Origin: Opitutia bacterium
GTDB lineage: Bacteria > Verrucomicrobiota > Verrucomicrobiia > Opitutales > Opitutaceae
Reading direction: 5' to 3'
DNA length: 64,000 nucleotides
NCBI GenBank assembly: GCA_016217595.1
Contig: JACRHS010000008.1
Span: 62,001-126,000, forward strand
Under the pieces are notes generated by a model. The model was given only the letters and a program-made list of their open reading frames with translations. It did not search any database and was not told the origin of the DNA. How positions within the stretch are numbered: the stretch's first letter is position 1; every line of letters starts with the position of its first letter. Made by a program: the position numbers and the translations under genes. Positions 17,110 through 26,104 of this stretch are shown piece by piece.

Positions 17110-18174
17110 ATGAAAGAAGACCTTCTGAAGATCAAATCTTACCTCTTGAGTGGCGTCTCGTTCGCCATTCCGTTTATCGCCTGTGGCGGCATCCTGATCG
17201 CCACGGCGATCGCGCTGGCGCCAAAGGCCGCTACCGGAAACGGTTTTTCGGATTTCTCGCAGTCACCAACACTGAAGCTCATTCTCGATATTGGCGTCAC
17301 GGCATTCACCCTCATGTTGCCAGTGTTAGCTGGTTATATCTCTCACGCGATGGCTGGCAAACCTGGCCTGGTGGCAGGTTTTATCGGGGGGTATTTGGCG
17401 GGACATCTAGGCTATCTGCCAAACGGTAAGGAGATAAGTGCGGGATTTCTTGGGGCATTATTGGCGGGATTGCTGGCGGGCTGGACGGTCAATCAATGCA
17501 AGAAAATCCCTGTTCCAAAATACCTTAAACCCATAATGCCGATATTGATCATTCCAATTCTATCCGCGGGTTTTGTGGGGGTGATCATGCTGAAAGTGAT
17601 TGGAATCCCGATTGCTGAATTCATGGGGTTCTTGGGAAAATGGCTTGAAACTATGGGACATGGAAACGCGCTCATTTTGGCAGCAATTCTTGGTGGAATG
17701 ATCGCTTTCGATATGGGTGGGCCAGTGAACAAGACCGCTTTTTTCTTTGGCTCGGCCATGATCTCCCAAGGAAACTTTTTTGTGATGGGCGCAGTTGCCG
17801 CTGCTATTTGCACACCACCATTGGGGTTGGGTCTGGCAACATTGCTGAATGGGAAACTTTGGAATGAGGAGGATAGAGAGGCCGGCAAGGCGGCGTTTGC
17901 CATGGGCATGATCTGCATCACCGAGGGTGCGATTCCGTTCGCGGCGTCCGATCCGGTGCGCGTGATTCCGTGCATCATGGGTGGTTCGATGCTCGCTTCG
18001 TGCATCGCGATGTTCGGCGGCGTGGGCAACCATGCGCCGCACGGCGGTCCCATCGTGTTACCCGTGATCGATCATCGCCTCATGTATGTCGTCGCCATCG
18101 CCGCCGGCACCATCGCCACCGCGCTGGCCATCAACTTCCTGAAATCCCGTCAGCAGAAAACTTCCGTCGCATGA
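17110..18174 (+). CDS. PTS fructose-type EIIC permease
   Basis: This 354-residue membrane protein is the IIC channel of a fructose-family phosphotransferase system. It carries the MKEDLLKIKSYLLSGVSF start, DMGGPVNKTAFFFG (near residues 203-216) and GMICITEGAIPFAASDPVR (near 265-283), which form the substrate gate region. No IIB or IIA is attached; they are separate genes. The TGA overlaps the ATG of the IIB gene by four bases. Base composition changes inside the gene: counted windows are 39/60 G+C at 17161-17220, 26/60 at 17521-17580, 28/60 at 17641-17700 and 39/60 at 17941-18000. The middle therefore looks acquired by recombination. Confidence 0.9.
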   Translation: MKEDLLKIKSYLLSGVSFAIPFIACGGILIATAIALAPKAATGNGFSDFSQSPTLKLILDIGVTAFTLMLPVLAGYISHAMAGKPGLVAGFIGGYLAGHLGYLPNGKEISAGFLGALLAGLLAGWTVNQCKKIPVPKYLKPIMPILIIPILSAGFVGVIMLKVIGIPIAEFMGFLGKWLETMGHGNALILAAILGGMIAFDMGGPVNKTAFFFGSAMISQGNFFVMGAVAAAICTPPLGLGLATLLNGKLWNEEDREAGKAAFAMGMICITEGAIPFAASDPVRVIPCIMGGSMLASCIAMFGGVGNHAPHGGPIVLPVIDHRLMYVVAIAAGTIATALAINFLKSRQQKTSVA

Positions 18175-18467
18175 AAATCGTCGCTGTCACCGCTTGTCCC
18201 ACCGGCATCGCGCACACCTACATGGCGGCCGAGAAATTGGAGAAAACCGCCAAGTCGCTCGGTCATCAGATCAAGGTCGAGACGCAGGGCGCCATGGGCA
18301 TCGAAAACGAATTGAGCGCCTCCGAGATCAAGGAGGCCGACGGGGTTATTTTCGCCGTCGATATCGAGGTGGAGCAGCGCGAGCGCTTCGCCGGCAAGAA
18401 GGTCGTGCAGGTGCCCGTGCAGCTGGCGATCAAAGATCCGAAAAGCGTGCTCGCCAAGCTCGGCTAA
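18171..18467 (+). CDS. PTS fructose-type EIIB
   Basis: This 98-residue stand-alone IIB protein accepts phosphate from IIA and passes it to the sugar bound to IIC. It shows MKIVAVTACPTGIAHTYMAAE, with the phosphorylated Cys9, and the VETQGAMGIEN block near residues 37-47, both diagnostic for fructose IIB. The ATG overlaps the IIC stop codon. The HPr-EI-IIA gene follows after 27 bases. Confidence 0.9.
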   Translation: MKIVAVTACPTGIAHTYMAAEKLEKTAKSLGHQIKVETQGAMGIENELSASEIKEADGVIFAVDIEVEQRERFAGKKVVQVPVQLAIKDPKSVLAKLG

Positions 18468-18494
18468 GGCGAACCGCTCCCCTGACACCACGCA

Positions 18495-21008
18495 ATGCCC
18501 CTGGAGCACAGCTGGGTTTTCCCCCTGGCAAACGGTTTGCATGCCCGGCCGGCGAGCCACCTGGAGGAGGTGGCCCGGACCTTTGCCTGCACCATCACCT
18601 TCTGCAACGACCGCAACGGCCGCACCGCGAACGCCAAGAGCGTGCTCGGACTGGTTGGCACCGAGACGCGGCACGGCGATTCCTGCCGGCTCGTGCTGGA
18701 TGGCGCGGACGAGGCGGCGGCGTGGACCCGGCTCACAGCGTTTTTGCGCGACACCTTTGCGACCTGCGATGAACCGCTGGTAATCGAAACCCCGGCGGCG
18801 GGCGGCGTGACATTGCCGCGCTCACTCCTGGCCGCGGGATTGACGCGTTATCACCCGGGCCGGCCGGCCTGTCGCGGCATCGGCGCCGGACGAAGTCTGG
18901 TGCTCGGCGCTTTCGCGTTGCCGCCGGAGTTGCTGGCGGCGCGTCCGACGACGCCGGCAGAGGAGTTGCAGGCGGTGGCGCGGGCGGTGGAGGCCTTGCA
19001 GACGGAGCTGGCACAGGCGCAACGCGGCGCGGCGCTGACCGAGGCTGCGGTGCTGAAAGCCCATCTCGGCTTGTTGCGCGATCCCGGTCTGGCCGGGCAG
19101 ATCGCCGAGCGCATCGGCGCCGGGCAAACGGCCGCTCAAGCAGTGGCCGCGGCAATCGAGGCGCAGGCGGAAATTTTGCGCGGAGCGGAAAGCGCCTACC
19201 TGCGCGAGCGCGTGCTCGACCTGACGGATGTCGGGATGCAGTTGCTCGAAAAACTTTGCGGCGCGCTGCCGGCTTTGCGGGTGCCGCCGCTCGAAGGACC
19301 GACCGTGTTGATCGCGGAGAGCCTCACCCCGGGGCAGTTTCTCGCCCTCGACCGCCGGCAGCTGCGCGCGCTGGTGCTGGCGCATTCCGGGCAAACTTCG
19401 CACACCGTCATTCTCGCGCGTTCGTTCAACATTCCGACTCTGACCGGCGTGGCCAATGCCACGACGCTGGTGGGTGCTGGCGCCGAAGTGATCGTCGACG
19501 CCAATCTGGGCATCCTTATCGCCGAGCAGACTCCGGCAGTGCGCACGTGGTATGCGCGCGAGCAGGCCAAAGTCACCGAGCTCACCGGACGACTGCAGGC
19601 CGGGCTGGGACGCCCGGGCGCCACGGCCGACGGTCGCAAACTGGAAATAGCGGCCAACATTTCCTCGGCTGCCGAGGCGGAGGCGGCTTTTGCGCAAGGC
19701 GCGGATGGCATCGGTTTGTTTCGCACCGAGCTGCTGTTCATGGATCGAACGACGCCGCCGACAGAAGAGGAACAGTTTGGGCTCTACGCTCAGGCGGTGC
19801 GGGCGGCGCAGGGCCGGCCGGTGATCATCCGCACGCTGGATGTGGGCGGCGACAAACCGGTGCCGTTTCTCAAATTCCCGCCGGAGAAGAATCCATTTCT
19901 CGGTTACCGTGGGGTGCGTTTTTACGGCGAACAAGCGCCGCTCGTGAAGACCCAGTTGCGCGCGTTGTTGCGCGCCGCGGCGCTCGGTGCTTTGAAGATC
20001 ATGGTGCCGATGGTTGCCGAGGTGGAGGAGGTCCGGCTGGTGAAGCGATTGCTGGGCGAGGCGCGGGCGGAGCTGGCTGCCGCGGGCCAAAGCTGCGGCG
20101 AACTGGCGGGTTTTGGTGTGATGCTGGAAGTGCCGGCCGCGGTCTGGCAGATGGCAGAGCTGGCGGCCGAGGTGGATTTTTTCAGCGTGGGGACGAACGA
20201 CCTGGCGCAATATTTCTTCGCGGCCGACCGCGAGAATCCGAAGCTGGCCGGCCTGGGCGGGACGCTGCATCCGGCGTTTGTGCGCCTGCTGCGGCAGTTG
20301 GTGGACAGCGCGCAGACGCATGGACGTTGGATCGGGCTCTGCGGCGAGATGGCTGGCGAACCGCTGGCGTGGCCGTTGCTGGTGGGATTGGGTTTCGACG
20401 AAATCAGTCTCGCGGCACCGCACATCGCGGCGGCCAAGGCGGCGGTGGCCAAGCTCGCGGTGGCCGATTGCGTCGAGCTGGAGAAACGCGTCGGACAGTG
20501 CGCCACGCGGGCGGAGGTGGTGCAACTTTTGGGAGCGTTTCGGAATCAGCCGCAGCCGATGCTGGCGCCGGAACTGGTGGTGCTCGATGTCGACTGCCAG
20601 AGCAAGCCGGAGGCCATCCGCGCGTTGGTTGACGTGTTGCATCTGGCCGGGCGGACGGATCGGCCCGAGCAGTTGGAAGAGGAAATCTGGCGGCGCGAGG
20701 AAACGTATTCCACGGGGTTTGGCGGTGGGCTGGCGGTGCCGCATTGCAAGTCCAGTTGTCTCACGGCGAACACCATCGCGGTGTTGAAAAGCCGGCGAGG
20801 CGTGGAGTGGGGCGCACTGGATGGCGAACCCGTGCAGGTGGCCATATTGCTCGCGATCCGCGCCGACGATCACGGCAAGGAACATCTCAAGGTGCTCGCT
20901 CGACTCTCGCGGCTGGTGATGCGCGACGAGTTCCGCGAGCGGCTGTTGGGCGAGACCGATCCGGCGGCACTGACCGCTTTCATCAACGAAGCGCTGCAGC
21001 CGAGTTGA
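18495..21008 (+). CDS. HPr-EI-EIIA multiphosphoryl fusion protein
   Basis: This 837-residue protein fuses three PTS parts. HPr comes first (residues 1-90; GLHARPA with phospho-His16). Enzyme I follows (about 110-680), with SGQTSHTVILARSF carrying the EI His near 300, the PEP-binding GVMLEVPAA and SVGTNDLAQYF blocks, and GLCGEMAGEP with the conserved Cys. EIIA is C-terminal (about 690-837), with FGGGLAVPHCKS holding its phospho-His. With IIC and IIB just upstream, this locus encodes a whole phosphate relay from PEP to sugar. No 1-phosphofructokinase gene follows. Confidence 0.9.
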   Translation: MPLEHSWVFPLANGLHARPASHLEEVARTFACTITFCNDRNGRTANAKSVLGLVGTETRHGDSCRLVLDGADEAAAWTRLTAFLRDTFATCDEPLVIETPAAGGVTLPRSLLAAGLTRYHPGRPACRGIGAGRSLVLGAFALPPELLAARPTTPAEELQAVARAVEALQTELAQAQRGAALTEAAVLKAHLGLLRDPGLAGQIAERIGAGQTAAQAVAAAIEAQAEILRGAESAYLRERVLDLTDVGMQLLEKLCGALPALRVPPLEGPTVLIAESLTPGQFLALDRRQLRALVLAHSGQTSHTVILARSFNIPTLTGVANATTLVGAGAEVIVDANLGILIAEQTPAVRTWYAREQAKVTELTGRLQAGLGRPGATADGRKLEIAANISSAAEAEAAFAQGADGIGLFRTELLFMDRTTPPTEEEQFGLYAQAVRAAQGRPVIIRTLDVGGDKPVPFLKFPPEKNPFLGYRGVRFYGEQAPLVKTQLRALLRAAALGALKIMVPMVAEVEEVRLVKRLLGEARAELAAAGQSCGELAGFGVMLEVPAAVWQMAELAAEVDFFSVGTNDLAQYFFAADRENPKLAGLGGTLHPAFVRLLRQLVDSAQTHGRWIGLCGEMAGEPLAWPLLVGLGFDEISLAAPHIAAAKAAVAKLAVADCVELEKRVGQCATRAEVVQLLGAFRNQPQPMLAPELVVLDVDCQSKPEAIRALVDVLHLAGRTDRPEQLEEEIWRREETYSTGFGGGLAVPHCKSSCLTANTIAVLKSRRGVEWGALDGEPVQVAILLAIRADDHGKEHLKVLARLSRLVMRDEFRERLLGETDPAALTAFINEALQPS

Positions 21009-21111
21009 GACGCAGACGCTCCTGCGGTGGACTGACGCGGAGTTTTGGCGCTAGGCATGGCCGGCACAAATTGCCTTGTTGCCGTCGCCGCGGAGCTCGA
21101 ATCTTCCGCCG

Positions 21112-22032
21112 ATGCTGCCAACTCAAGAAGGTTCCTTTCGCTTGTTCCGCTTCGCCGGGATCAACGTGTTTCTCCACTGGTCGTGGCTGGTGGTGGCGAT
21201 GTATGAGATCAGCAGTCGCCGCGGACACTATACTTCATTTGTGTGGAATGTGGCCGAGTATCTGACGCTCTTCCTGATCGTATTGCTGCATGAGTTCGGC
21301 CACTCACTGGCCTGCCGGCAGGTGGGCGGCGAGGCGAACCAGATCGTGCTGTGGCCGCTGGGCGGCGTGGCGTACGTGGCGCCGCCGCAACGACCGGGTG
21401 CGACGCTTTGGAGCATCGCCGCGGGACCTTTGGTCAACGTGGTGCTGTTTGTCGTGTTGGTCGGCGTTGGCATGCTCGATCGCTCGATGGGGTGGAATAT
21501 CGCTTATCCTGATTTGCACCGATTTTTGCGGGCAGCCTACATCACCAATTTCGTCATCTTGATTTTCAATCTGCTCCCGATCTATCCACTCGATGGGGGG
21601 CAGATTTTGCGTTCGTTGCTGTGGTTCGTTCTCGGCCGGGCGCGCAGTTTGCTCGTGGCGAGTGTGCTCGGTTTTGTCGGTGTGGCCGGGTTGATCGCCT
21701 ACGCGTTGTACGTGCAGTCGATTTGGACGGGCATCATGGCGGTGTTCATCCTGATGAATTGCTGGCAGGGGCTGCGGCACGCGCTGTTTCTGGCGAAAAT
21801 CGCCCGGCTGCCGCGGCGCGAGGGATACGCGTGTCCGGAGTGCCGGTCGGCGCCACCGCTGGGCGCGTATTGGGTCTGTGGACAATGCCGGCAGCCGTTC
21901 GACACGTTTGCCAGTCAGGCGATGTGCCCGCGGTGCGGCGTGAGTTACGAACAGACCGGCTGTCTCGACTGTGGCGCGCGTCGGCCGATGTCGGAATGGA
22001 TTTTGCCGCCGTCGTTGCGCGCCGACCAGTAA
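21112..22032 (+). CDS. Site-2 protease family (M50) membrane metallopeptidase
   Basis: This 306-residue protein carries the zinc motif HEFGH (near residues 60-64) and the second metal motif YPLDGGQIL (near 158-166) in a membrane core of about six segments. The C-terminal 80 residues form Cys-rich zinc-ribbon-like pairs: CPEC, CGQC, CPRC and CLDC. Such proteases cut membrane-bound regulators, but the target is unknown. The ATG at 21112 was chosen over 21076 because the family core starts just after it. Confidence 0.85.
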   Translation: MLPTQEGSFRLFRFAGINVFLHWSWLVVAMYEISSRRGHYTSFVWNVAEYLTLFLIVLLHEFGHSLACRQVGGEANQIVLWPLGGVAYVAPPQRPGATLWSIAAGPLVNVVLFVVLVGVGMLDRSMGWNIAYPDLHRFLRAAYITNFVILIFNLLPIYPLDGGQILRSLLWFVLGRARSLLVASVLGFVGVAGLIAYALYVQSIWTGIMAVFILMNCWQGLRHALFLAKIARLPRREGYACPECRSAPPLGAYWVCGQCRQPFDTFASQAMCPRCGVSYEQTGCLDCGARRPMSEWILPPSLRADQ

Positions 22033-22053
22033 TTGCGGCGGCGGTTGGCCGCG

Positions 22054-23742
22054 CTACTTGATCCGGCCGGCGAGTTCCTGTTTGAGCTCGCGGCAGTAGG
22101 CGTGGGCCTGGGTTTCGAAGTTCCTCAGATTGAAGCTGGGGAAGACACGGCTGCGCAGCACGCTCCAGGCGGTGGTGTCGCCAATCGGCGGACACTGGTC
22201 TTTCGGGGTGTCGCCGCAATAGCCGACATGGTTGTGCAGGCAGATGTCGCGGGAGAGCGAAACGATGGCGACCAGTTCGGCATCCTCGGTGGCTTCTTCG
22301 GGCGTTTCCACCCATCGGATCACGTTGCAGAAAGGCACGGGCAGACCGTTCTTGCGGGCAAAGTAGTCGGCCATCTCCCGCGTGGTCCAGCCGAGGTATT
22401 TCTTCTCCGCCACGTGCAGCGGCACGGAATGTTTGCGCGAGTATTCCACCATCGCCTGGAAACCGAAGGGATAGAGCCGGAGCAGGATCAACTTCCCGAC
22501 ATCGTGCAGAATTCCCGCCGTGTAGGCGCTGGAGACCATGCTGGGAAATTCGAGGTATTTGCAGGTGTACTGTGCGAGGCGCGCCACGCCCACCTGGAAC
22601 ATCCAGAAGTGTGCCCAGGAGATCGGGGGCACACGCATGTGCCGCTCTTCGACGATGGAGAGTGCCTTGGCGAGAGCGTTGAGTTTGAGGTCGCCGAGCA
22701 GGCTGCTGGCCAGTCGTGGATCGTCGATCAGCGAGGTCATCTCGCCGCGGTCAATTTTGTTGGCTGACATCAACACCTGCGCAGTGAGGCCCGGGTCTTT
22801 GGCCACCAAGTCCATCAAGTGATTGAGGCTGGAGGGCTGGCCATCTGCCGCCATCTGGAAGCCGGCCGCGACGGTGTCGATGACCGGGAACCCCGGGAGG
22901 TTGTCGAGTTTTTGCTCCAGTTCTTTGGGGCGGACAATGGGGCCATGTTGCACATCGGCGCCGAGCCAGACGGCCTTCTCGCGTGCCTCCTGTTGCTGCT
23001 GGCGTTCTTGGTCGGAGATTAGTCCATCGGGCAGGTATTCGGGGTTGAGCTGACAGTGGATCAGACGCGCGGCAAGTTCCCACGGCTCGCGGCAAAGTTT
23101 GAAGGAAGCCCAGTCAGCGGCGGCGACCTTGGCCTGTAATTCCCCCAGGTATTCCACCACGCACCAGACGCCGGCCGCCTCGGCGCTTTCGGAAATGGTG
23201 GCGACGCGGGCGGCGAATTCAGTGGCATCGCGCTTGCTCGCACAGTCGAGGAAGAAATCGATGTTCTCTTCGACCATGGTCTTCAGTTGCTCGCGGCGGT
23301 GGCGCAACTCTTCCTGCGAGAAACCCATCTGCGCGCAGAACGATCTGGCCTCCTCGAAGTGCAGGTTGCGCCAGGGGTTGATGATCGACTTGGCGATTTC
23401 GCTGAAGATCGCCTCGTCGTTGTAAGGCTTGATCAGGTAATTCTGGATGGTCAGCGACAGCGCTTTTTTGACCACGTTATGATCGCCGACACTCGTGTAC
23501 ACCACGACCGGCAGATGCTTCAGGAAGCAGTCGGCGCGCAGACGTTGGAGGAAGCTGATACCGTTTTCGCCCTTCAACTTCAGCTCCAAGATGAGCACAT
23601 CGATTTTGACGAGCTGACGAAGTTGCGTCCATGCCAGGCCGGCATCCGTGGCGAGCACACACCGATGGTTGCCACGCGCCAAGATCCCGCGCATGGCGCG
23701 ACCGGCGACTTCGCTATCGTCTAGAAGAAGGATGTTGGCCAT
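22054..23742 (-). CDS. Receiver-HDOD protein with Glu at the phosphosite
   Basis: This 562-residue protein has an N-terminal receiver (about 1-125), a middle helical region (about 130-265) and an HDOD domain (about 270-470) with ILHDVGKL. A tail of about 90 residues follows. The receiver keeps the acidic pair (D8, D9), Thr83 in VYTS and Lys105 in IKPYN. The phosphorylated Asp aligns with Glu53 in LILELKLKG, so normal phosphorylation is impossible or replaced by a constitutive mimic. HDOD proteins act in bacterial signalling without a defined enzyme activity. It converges with the M50 protease gene. Confidence 0.8.
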   Translation of the reverse strand: MANILLLDDSEVAGRAMRGILARGNHRCVLATDAGLAWTQLRQLVKIDVLILELKLKGENGISFLQRLRADCFLKHLPVVVYTSVGDHNVVKKALSLTIQNYLIKPYNDEAIFSEIAKSIINPWRNLHFEEARSFCAQMGFSQEELRHRREQLKTMVEENIDFFLDCASKRDATEFAARVATISESAEAAGVWCVVEYLGELQAKVAAADWASFKLCREPWELAARLIHCQLNPEYLPDGLISDQERQQQQEAREKAVWLGADVQHGPIVRPKELEQKLDNLPGFPVIDTVAAGFQMAADGQPSSLNHLMDLVAKDPGLTAQVLMSANKIDRGEMTSLIDDPRLASSLLGDLKLNALAKALSIVEERHMRVPPISWAHFWMFQVGVARLAQYTCKYLEFPSMVSSAYTAGILHDVGKLILLRLYPFGFQAMVEYSRKHSVPLHVAEKKYLGWTTREMADYFARKNGLPVPFCNVIRWVETPEEATEDAELVAIVSLSRDICLHNHVGYCGDTPKDQCPPIGDTTAWSVLRSRVFPSFNLRNFETQAHAYCRELKQELAGRIK

Positions 23743-24030
23743 CGCAGATGGTTTCTCGGGCTAGAGAGGAATCGGTTTGGCAACAGTGGGGGTCGGGGGT
23801 GAGAGACTATGCTTATGCCTCTTATTTCGGCACAAATGTAAACGGGTAAACTGCTGCGCGCAAATTGCCGTGGGGGAGAATTGGTAGGTGGACGCCAAGA
23901 ATCCGCGTATCTGGACGAGCGGCAAGGGTTTTCATGATCAAGCCCAGTCCTGCCCGGTCAAATGGCTCCAGGGCAGAATCTTTGCGGAAAACGGCCGGAA
24001 GGCCGACTTGAGGAGCCTGTGCGCCTTCGC
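23743..24030. other. Gene-free region
   Basis: The 288 bases between the HDOD protein start and the Ogt stop hold no convincing gene. Short open frames exist but are not protein-like. No hairpin with a T-run is visible. Confidence 0.4.
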
Positions 24031-24519
24031 TCAGATCGCCAACACCACGCCTTCGAGCGCGAGCAAACGGCGTTTGCACTCGGCGCCAAAAGCATAGCCG
24101 CTGAGTGAGCCGTCGGCGGCGATGACGCGGTGACACGGCACGATCAGGCAAACGGGATTGGTAGCATTGGCCCGGCCAACCGCGCGCGCGGAGCTGCCGA
24201 GCTGGCGCGCGAGTTCACCATAGCTGCGCGTCTCACCCCAGGGAATTGCGCCCAGTGCGGCCCAGACGCGCTGCTGAAAAGGCGAGCCCGCAGCGGCGAG
24301 GCGCAACGTGAATTCGCGCCGGGTGCCAGCGAAATATTCGGCGACTTGCTCGCGGACGGCGCGAGTGCGCACCGCGTCACGGACCAATTGCGCAGCGTCG
24401 AAGCGCTGACGAAGCGCGGCCAAGTCTCCAAAAGCGGCGGCTACGAGTGCGCCGGTGTCGTCGACGGCGACCGAGAAGCTGCCCAAGGGCGTGGCGAAAG
24501 TGTCGTGAAAATGCATCAT
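24031..24519 (-). CDS. ogt: Methylated-DNA-protein-cysteine methyltransferase
   Basis: This 162-residue suicide enzyme removes methyl groups from O6-methylguanine. It has the active-site motif PCHRVI with the acceptor Cys, preceded by RSYGELARQLGSS and ARAVGRANATNP, the DNA-binding HTH region. The ATG at 24519 lies in an ATGATG pair, and the TGA of the upstream glycosylase gene overlaps it. The two genes are therefore coupled as an alkylation-repair unit. Confidence 0.9.
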   Translation of the reverse strand: MMHFHDTFATPLGSFSVAVDDTGALVAAAFGDLAALRQRFDAAQLVRDAVRTRAVREQVAEYFAGTRREFTLRLAAAGSPFQQRVWAALGAIPWGETRSYGELARQLGSSARAVGRANATNPVCLIVPCHRVIAADGSLSGYAFGAECKRRLLALEGVVLAI

Positions 24520-25931
24520 GGGAGCGGTCGGTCGAGTTGCCAGAGATGGGTGGTGGCGAGGCTGCGGTAGGGCGAGAATGCGCGCATGAGCTGTACGGTT
24601 TCGTCGCGCTCGGGGCGATGATCGAGCCGGAAGAGGGTTTGCAGGCCGCTGGTCACGCCGGTGTCGCCGAGCGGCACACAATCGAGAAAACCGAGGGAAC
24701 GCATCAGCAGGTAATTGACCGACCACGGGCCCAGTCCGCGCACCGCCAACAAGGTTCGTTCGGCGCGCAGTGCAGACTGCGAGGGCAACGCCGCGAGATC
24801 GAGCTGTCCGGAAGCGACGAGGCGGGAGACGTTGATGAGGTAGTCGGCTTTTTGCCGTGAGAATTGGAGCGGGAGGAGCTGCGCGGGATCCAGGCGGGCA
24901 ATCGCGTCGGGCGTGGGCGGCGCATAGAGACCATCGGCAAATTCGGTGCTGACGAGCTCGGTCAGGCGGCGCTTGAGCACGCAGGCGAAGGCGAAATTAA
25001 TTTGCTGGCCGATCACCGCCCAGACGAGGCCGTCGAACACCGAGGGTGTCTGGCTGATGCGCAGATTTTCGCGGCCGGCCACGAGGCGGGCGAAGCCGAG
25101 GCGTTTTGCCAGGCGCGCAAAGGCGGGAGCGTCTTGCGTGAGCCCAGCGAGCCCGACGATCAACGCATGCGCGGTTGTGGCCGAGCCGGCCGGAAGCATG
25201 ACGCGCAATTCGTCGGGACGGAGTTCCACCGCGATCCGGGCGGGCGCGCCGTCGAGACGGACACACGCGTGATAGGTGTCGCCGGTCAGGCGTTCGGTGA
25301 GACTTTGGGGATCGCGCGAGAGCGCCCGCTTCAGGTAGGGCAGCGGATAATTTTCGGGCAACGCGACGGTGAAGGCGCGTGCGTTGCGTAGCGCGCGGTA
25401 GCTGGCGGGCGTGAGACCGTTTAGTCGTCGGAAATTTTCGTGAAACGCCGAGAGCGTTTCAAAGCCGACGGTGTAGGCGATCTCGGCCACGGTGGCGTCG
25501 GATTGAAGGAGCTGAAACTTGGCCGCCTCCAGCCGCGCGCGGAGCAGATACTCGGCGGGCGTGGTGTGGAAATGCTGGCGGAAAAACTCGAACAGCCGCG
25601 TGGCGCCAAACCCGGAGCGGCGCACCAGCGCGGGCACGTCGGCGAAAGCGCTGGGCGTGGTGCGGACCTCGGCGGCGAGCGTCTCGATTTGTTCCAGCAC
25701 CGGATCGGCGCCGCGGGCAAAATCGTCGGGGTGACACTTGCGGCAGGCGCGCAGGCCGGCGGCGCGAGCGGCCTCGACCGTGGGAAAAAAGCGGACGTTT
25801 TCACGGCGCGGTTTGCGGGCGCGGCAGGAGGGGAGGCAGTAGATGCCGGTGGTCTGCACGCCGAAGAAAAAGCGGCCGTTGCAGGAGGCGTCGCTCGCGA
25901 GCAGTCGCGCGTACATCTGCGCTGATGTCAT
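24516..25931 (-). CDS. Ada-type regulator fused to AlkA DNA glycosylase
   Basis: This 471-residue fusion has an N-terminal Ada zinc domain (C32, C36, C63, C66), whose reactive Cys would accept a methyl group from DNA phosphotriesters. An AraC-type HTH domain follows (about 80-180, DATVAEIAYTVGFETLSAFHENFRR). The C-terminal AlkA-like glycosylase (about 190-471) has LGPWSVNYLLMR and PLGDTGV, with the catalytic Asp. The Ogt domain of classical Ada is absent and is supplied by the adjacent ogt gene. The product should sense alkylation, activate transcription and excise 3-methyladenine. The ATG at 25931 was chosen over 26024 because the extension is not conserved-looking. Confidence 0.85.
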   Translation of the reverse strand: MTSAQMYARLLASDASCNGRFFFGVQTTGIYCLPSCRARKPRRENVRFFPTVEAARAAGLRACRKCHPDDFARGADPVLEQIETLAAEVRTTPSAFADVPALVRRSGFGATRLFEFFRQHFHTTPAEYLLRARLEAAKFQLLQSDATVAEIAYTVGFETLSAFHENFRRLNGLTPASYRALRNARAFTVALPENYPLPYLKRALSRDPQSLTERLTGDTYHACVRLDGAPARIAVELRPDELRVMLPAGSATTAHALIVGLAGLTQDAPAFARLAKRLGFARLVAGRENLRISQTPSVFDGLVWAVIGQQINFAFACVLKRRLTELVSTEFADGLYAPPTPDAIARLDPAQLLPLQFSRQKADYLINVSRLVASGQLDLAALPSQSALRAERTLLAVRGLGPWSVNYLLMRSLGFLDCVPLGDTGVTSGLQTLFRLDHRPERDETVQLMRAFSPYRSLATTHLWQLDRPLP

Positions 25932-26104
25932 GAGGCGCACTCTATGGCCGGTCGGCCGCCGGTCGTCAGCTTCTATCGCTGCGGCAGTCGGCGGAGGATG
26001 GCGGCTTGGCACGGGTGCGAACATGGCCGCAGTGTGCCAGAGACACGCGCGTGGCGTCGTCCGGATTTCTCCGGGGCAATTGGGCTCGGGGTAGCCAGCG
26101 CGAT

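Noticed and set aside
18822-20885. Long minus-strand frame opposite the HPr-EI-EIIA gene
   Set aside because: The opposite strand holds unmistakable PTS motifs, so this frame is a shadow caused by high GC.
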